Shown piece after piece: positions 61,609-64,000 of a DNA stretch of 64,000 nt. The stretch is from CAVUDO01 sp963740255 (GTDB taxonomy: Bacteria; Actinomycetota; Actinomycetes; Mycobacteriales; Cryptosporangiaceae), in NCBI GenBank assembly GCA_963740255.1, contig CAVUDO010000006.1, positions 744,001-808,000 on the forward strand. The letters run 5' to 3'. How positions within the stretch are numbered: the first letter of the stretch is position 1; every line of letters begins with the position of its first letter. A program made the position numbers and the translations under genes. The notes under the pieces are model-generated. The model was given only the letters and a program-made list of their open reading frames with translations. It was not told the DNA's origin and searched no databases.

Positions 61609-61654
61609 GCCGCTGGCCGCGAATGCGGCGAGCTCGGCGCATTCGGCTAGCGGC
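61609..61654. terminator. extended hairpin between ychF and convergent gene
   Basis: Outer arms GCCGCT (61609-61614) and AGCGGC (61649-61654) and inner arms CGAATGC (61620-61626) and GCATTCG (61639-61645) nest into one imperfect hairpin. It overlaps the stop of the minus-strand gene at 61647, so it can end both transcripts. Confidence 0.55.
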
Positions 61655-61967
61655 TTCCCTGCTCCTCGGGTGCGGCGTCTGGCGCGGTGTCGTGCTCGCC
61701 TGTCGCCGAACCGGCGTTGTCGGTGAGGAACTCGCGGGCGGTGTCGAGGTCGGGGCGCTCGAACAGCGGCTCGACGACCGCCTGCCCCGGAATCCCGCGC
61801 AGGCCCGTGAGCGCCTCGGCGAACTCCAGCGCCTCGGTGTGCTCCCACGGGCCGGTGGTGACGATCGAGCCGTCACCGCTCTGGATCGTCACCACCCAGG
61901 AGCCGGCGTTGACCTCCTCGTCGTCGGTCTCGAACGCGAGGCTGGTCACCATCTGCTCGTCGGACAC
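61647..61967 (-). CDS. unknown acidic small protein
   Basis: 106 residues from ATG. The sequence is acidic (MSDEQMVTSLAFETDDEEV) with a hydrophobic core GSWVVTIQSGDGSIVTTGPW and a disordered acidic tail (TGEHDTAPDAAPEEQGSR). No family is recognised. It is convergent with ychF. Confidence 0.6.
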   Translation of the reverse strand: MSDEQMVTSLAFETDDEEVNAGSWVVTIQSGDGSIVTTGPWEHTEALEFAEALTGLRGIPGQAVVEPLFERPDLDTAREFLTDNAGSATGEHDTAPDAAPEEQGSR

Positions 61968-62094
61968 CCGTTCGTCCTCTCCGTCGCGAGTGCGCCGGCG
62001 CGAGCCGCCGGCGCACCGTCACAGCCTCGCACGACCGCCCCACCGTGCGGGCGTGGCACCACGGGAACCTGCCGGACCGAATCCGACCCCTGGT

Positions 62095-62394
62095 TCAGAC
62101 CGGACGCGGCGTGAGCCGGAGGATGCCGTCGATGCGGGCGGCCAGTGTCACGTCCGCCTCGGTCACGCCGCCGGCCGCGTCGGTGACCAGCCACACCCGG
62201 GTGAGGTCGTCGATCCGTTCCACCCGCGGATAGTGGTTGAGGCCGTCCGCGCACACCTTCATCCGTTCCAGCAGCTCACGGTGGGCTCCGTCGGAGAGGC
62301 GCATCGTCCGGGTGATGCCGCGGGTGTCGCCGGTCCACCCGCTGAGCCGGGACAGGGCGTCCCGTAGGCGCGGGGAGCTGAGGATCTGCGGCAT
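62095..62394 (-). CDS. pterin-4a-carbinolamine dehydratase-like protein
   Basis: 99 residues. LSGWTGDTRGITRTMRLSD, NHYPRVERIDDLTRVWLVTD and GGVTEADVTLAARIDGIL follow the PCD/DCoH layout. The usual HHPxxxxxY active-site pair reads NHYP here, so one catalytic His is a Tyr and activity is uncertain. It could instead be a structural homologue. Confidence 0.7.
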   Translation of the reverse strand: MPQILSSPRLRDALSRLSGWTGDTRGITRTMRLSDGAHRELLERMKVCADGLNHYPRVERIDDLTRVWLVTDAAGGVTEADVTLAARIDGILRLTPRPV

Positions 62395-62516
62395 CGTTGC
62401 CCTCCTCGGTCGCCGCGGAAATGGTGGCCCCGGCGGTCGGCGGCGTTCCGGCGTCGATTTTGGTCGGCCGGACGGTTCCAGACCATCCCCCGAAAGGGTC
62501 TGGCACGCTTGGCGCC

Positions 62517-62948
62517 GTGCACACCGACCTCGCCCAGAACAGCCCGACCGTGACGATCGTCGGCGCCGCCATCCTCGACGACACCGGCCGCGTCCTCGCC
62601 GCCGAGCGGGCCGCCCCTCCGGACATGGCGGGCAGATGGGAGTTCCCCGGCGGCAAGGTCGAGCCGGGGGAGTCCGAGCACGACGCGCTCGTCCGCGAGT
62701 GCCAGGAGGAACTCGGCGTCACGGTCGAGGTCGGCGCCCGGCTCGGAGGCGACGTCGCGCTCCGCGACGGCCGGGCGGTGCTCAAGGTCTGGCTGGCCCG
62801 CCTGACCGGCGGGGCTCCGCGGGCGCACGAGCACTCCGAACTTCGCTGGCTGGCCGCCGCCGAGCTGGGCGACGTGCCGTGGCTGCCCGCCGACGCGCCG
62901 CTGGTCGCCGAGCTGGGCCGCGTGCTGGGCCAACCCCGGGTGCGCTGA
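62517..62948 (+). CDS. Nudix hydrolase, MutT type
   Basis: 143 residues from GTG. The Nudix box is intact: GGKVEPGESEHDALVRECQEELGV. MAGRWEFPGG before it is the typical MutT sequence of 8-oxo-dGTPases and (d)CTP-family sanitisers. The substrate is not certain. The following gene starts 3 bp after its stop. Confidence 0.9.
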   Translation: MHTDLAQNSPTVTIVGAAILDDTGRVLAAERAAPPDMAGRWEFPGGKVEPGESEHDALVRECQEELGVTVEVGARLGGDVALRDGRAVLKVWLARLTGGAPRAHEHSELRWLAAAELGDVPWLPADAPLVAELGRVLGQPRVR

Positions 62949-62951
62949 GCG

Positions 62952-63440
62952 GTGGCCGTCCTGCGCACCACGATGCTCGTGCACGCGCCGGTCGAGGTGG
63001 TCTTCGACCTGGCGCGCGACGTGGGCGAACACAACGCCGCGCTGGCGCACACCGGCGAGCGGGCGGTGCCGCCCGGGCGGACGCGCGGCCTGCTGGCGGA
63101 GGGCGACCTGGTCTGCTTCCGGGCCCGCCACTTCGGCCTGCCCTGGCGGCTGGACGCGCGGATCGTCGCGCTGGACCGGCCCCGCACCTTCGTCGACGTC
63201 CAGGTGCGGGGACCGTTCGCGCACCTGCGCCACCAGCACTTCTTCGCCGCGACCGGGGGCGGCACACTGGTCACGGACGAGATCGTGTGGACCAGTCCGG
63301 CCGGGCCGCTGGGGCTGGCGGCCGACACGCTGGTGGTGCGCCGCCGGCTGCTGGCGATCCTGGCTGCCCGTTCCTCCCACCTCAAACGCCGCGCCGAACT
63401 CGCCGCCACCCGGGCGGCGGTCCGCGGAGGCGGCCGCTGA
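62952..63440 (+). CDS. SRPBCC-family protein
   Basis: 162 residues from GTG. VLVHAPVEVVFDLARDVGEH and RTFVDVQVRGPFAHLRHQHFF then GGTLVTDEIVWTSPAGPLG show the START/SRPBCC ligand-binding fold. An Arg/Ala-rich helical C-terminus ends RGGGR. The ligand is unknown. It is probably translated with the Nudix gene. Confidence 0.8.
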   Translation: MAVLRTTMLVHAPVEVVFDLARDVGEHNAALAHTGERAVPPGRTRGLLAEGDLVCFRARHFGLPWRLDARIVALDRPRTFVDVQVRGPFAHLRHQHFFAATGGGTLVTDEIVWTSPAGPLGLAADTLVVRRRLLAILAARSSHLKRRAELAATRAAVRGGGR

Positions 63441-63494
63441 ACGCGCTTCCACCGGTCCGGCAATGCCGGCGTACCCGTCGCTAGCGGCGGCGTG

Positions 63495-63905
63495 TCACGT
63501 CCGGCCTTGTATCCAGTCCTGAACGTCCAGACCGGGCACCCGGGCGAAATGACGGATATTCCCGGTGACCAGCGTCGCCCGCTGTTGGGCAAGCGTCGTG
63601 GCCGCGATCCGAAGGTCCGGATCGGCCAGCCGGCAACCGTGCTGTTCCAGCGTCGCCCTCAGCGCGCCGTAGTGCTCGGCCGCGGCGGTGTCGAAGGCGA
63701 GTATCCGCACACCGGCAAGCAGCTCCGCCGCGCGGGCGTACAGGTCGGGCCGGCCGGCCTCGTGTGCGCCGTAGGCGAGCTCCCCGATGGTGACTGCGGT
63801 TGTGGCCTGGTCAGCCACCGGGACGGCGGCGAGGCGTTCCAGCAACATTGACGACGGCCGCGGACGCATCAGTTCACTGATCGCGTCGGTGTCGAACACG
63901 ATCAC
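63495..63905 (-). CDS. PIN-domain toxin, VapC type
   Basis: 136 residues from GTG at 63905. Metal-binding acids are Asp5 (FDTDAISEL), Glu42 (TIGELAYGAH) and Asp95/Asp97 (LADPDLRIAA), the PIN quartet; VTGNIRHFARVPGL is the typical end. It would act as an RNase restrained by its antitoxin. The start overlaps the stop of the upstream frame (GTGA). Confidence 0.9.
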   Translation of the reverse strand: MIVFDTDAISELMRPRPSSMLLERLAAVPVADQATTAVTIGELAYGAHEAGRPDLYARAAELLAGVRILAFDTAAAEHYGALRATLEQHGCRLADPDLRIAATTLAQQRATLVTGNIRHFARVPGLDVQDWIQGRT

Positions 63906-64000
63906 GTCGGGAGCTGGGGTGCGGGCCGGGTCCGTTGCTGGTCCCTGGTCTTCGCGGTCTGGGTGAGGAGGTCGGGGAACTCGGGGGCATCGGCGAAGGC
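63902..64000 (-). CDS. C-terminal end of the cognate VapB-like antitoxin (cut by window)
   Basis: The open frame from the right edge reads AFADAPEFPDLLTQTAKTRD followed by QQRTRPAPQLPT and a stop that overlaps the VapC start. This is the usual antitoxin-then-toxin order. The DNA-binding part lies outside the window, so the family cannot be named. Confidence 0.55.
   Translation of the reverse strand, partial: AFADAPEFPDLLTQTAKTRDQQRTRPAPQLPT

Noticed and set aside
60498..62114. A 538-residue plus-strand frame overlapping ychF
   Set aside because: It is in another phase over an unmistakable YchF protein and is Arg/Gly-rich noise.

Overview
The window is 64 kb of very GC-rich DNA with many GTG starts, 4-bp stop/start overlaps and densely packed genes on both strands. 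The gene set (mycothiol S-conjugate amidase, GTP-dependent PEP carboxykinase, class II FBPase, DUF4230/DUF4245/DUF4307 proteins, an actinobacterial-type GreA, a MEDS/HATPase regulator) points to an actinomycete of the Frankia/Cryptosporangium/Micromonospora-like sort. The genus cannot be fixed from the sequence alone. No rRNA, tRNA, CRISPR array or insertion sequence was seen.

Layout. 0-11.5 kb: a two-component system (kinase cut by the window edge), membrane proteins, a MoxR-type ATPase with its VWA partner, a MEDS/HATPase regulator, ilvA, greA and mca. 11.5-15 kb: a long lower-GC leader, a small gene made almost entirely of eight 27-bp repeats (GAQWGQ[L/F]DR units), then a GGDEF-EAL protein. 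15-22 kb: an L,D-transpeptidase, a DUF255 thioredoxin-fold protein, a secreted protein, and an asparagine-synthetase-like protein fused to an F420-0:glutamyl-ligase-like domain. That fused gene is split by a frameshift in a G run and lacks the usual synthetase catalytic residues. 22-25 kb: an accessory patch with remnants of an ATP-grasp-RiPP-type methyltransferase and an XRE regulator, a THEP1-like NTPase, and an unknown gene behind a perfect operator-like inverted repeat. 25-42 kb: mainly core metabolism (hemolysin III, pckG, a cis-prenyltransferase, a PhoH-family ATPase, a lytic transglycosylase, fumC, a PfkB kinase with glpX, an ABC-2 exporter, xseAB, ispH). 42-45 kb: a second accessory patch with a toxin-antitoxin-like pair, a decayed DUF499-like ATPase and a Uma2 nuclease-like protein. 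45-64 kb: ABC exporters, rmuC, a membrane protein that looks like a pentameric ligand-gated ion channel subunit, rocD, modA with a Mop-type regulator, purC, DNA alkylation repair, ychF, small housekeeping genes, and a VapC toxin at the right edge.

Genes that appear to work together: glpX and pckG belong to gluconeogenesis, and pckG has a LacI-type palindrome upstream. fumC and rocD feed the TCA cycle and arginine/ornithine catabolism. xseA and xseB form exonuclease VII. The ogt-like and Ada/AlkA-like genes form an alkylation-repair operon. The ABC genes at 52.1-55.9 kb look like the two unequal halves of a heterodimeric exporter. Long perfect hairpins close several convergent gene pairs.

Most worth following up: the ion-channel-like protein (49296-50669), the tandem-repeat peptide beside a c-di-GMP enzyme (11995-12312), and the fused, catalytically stripped asparagine-synthetase/F420-ligase-like protein (19871-22110).
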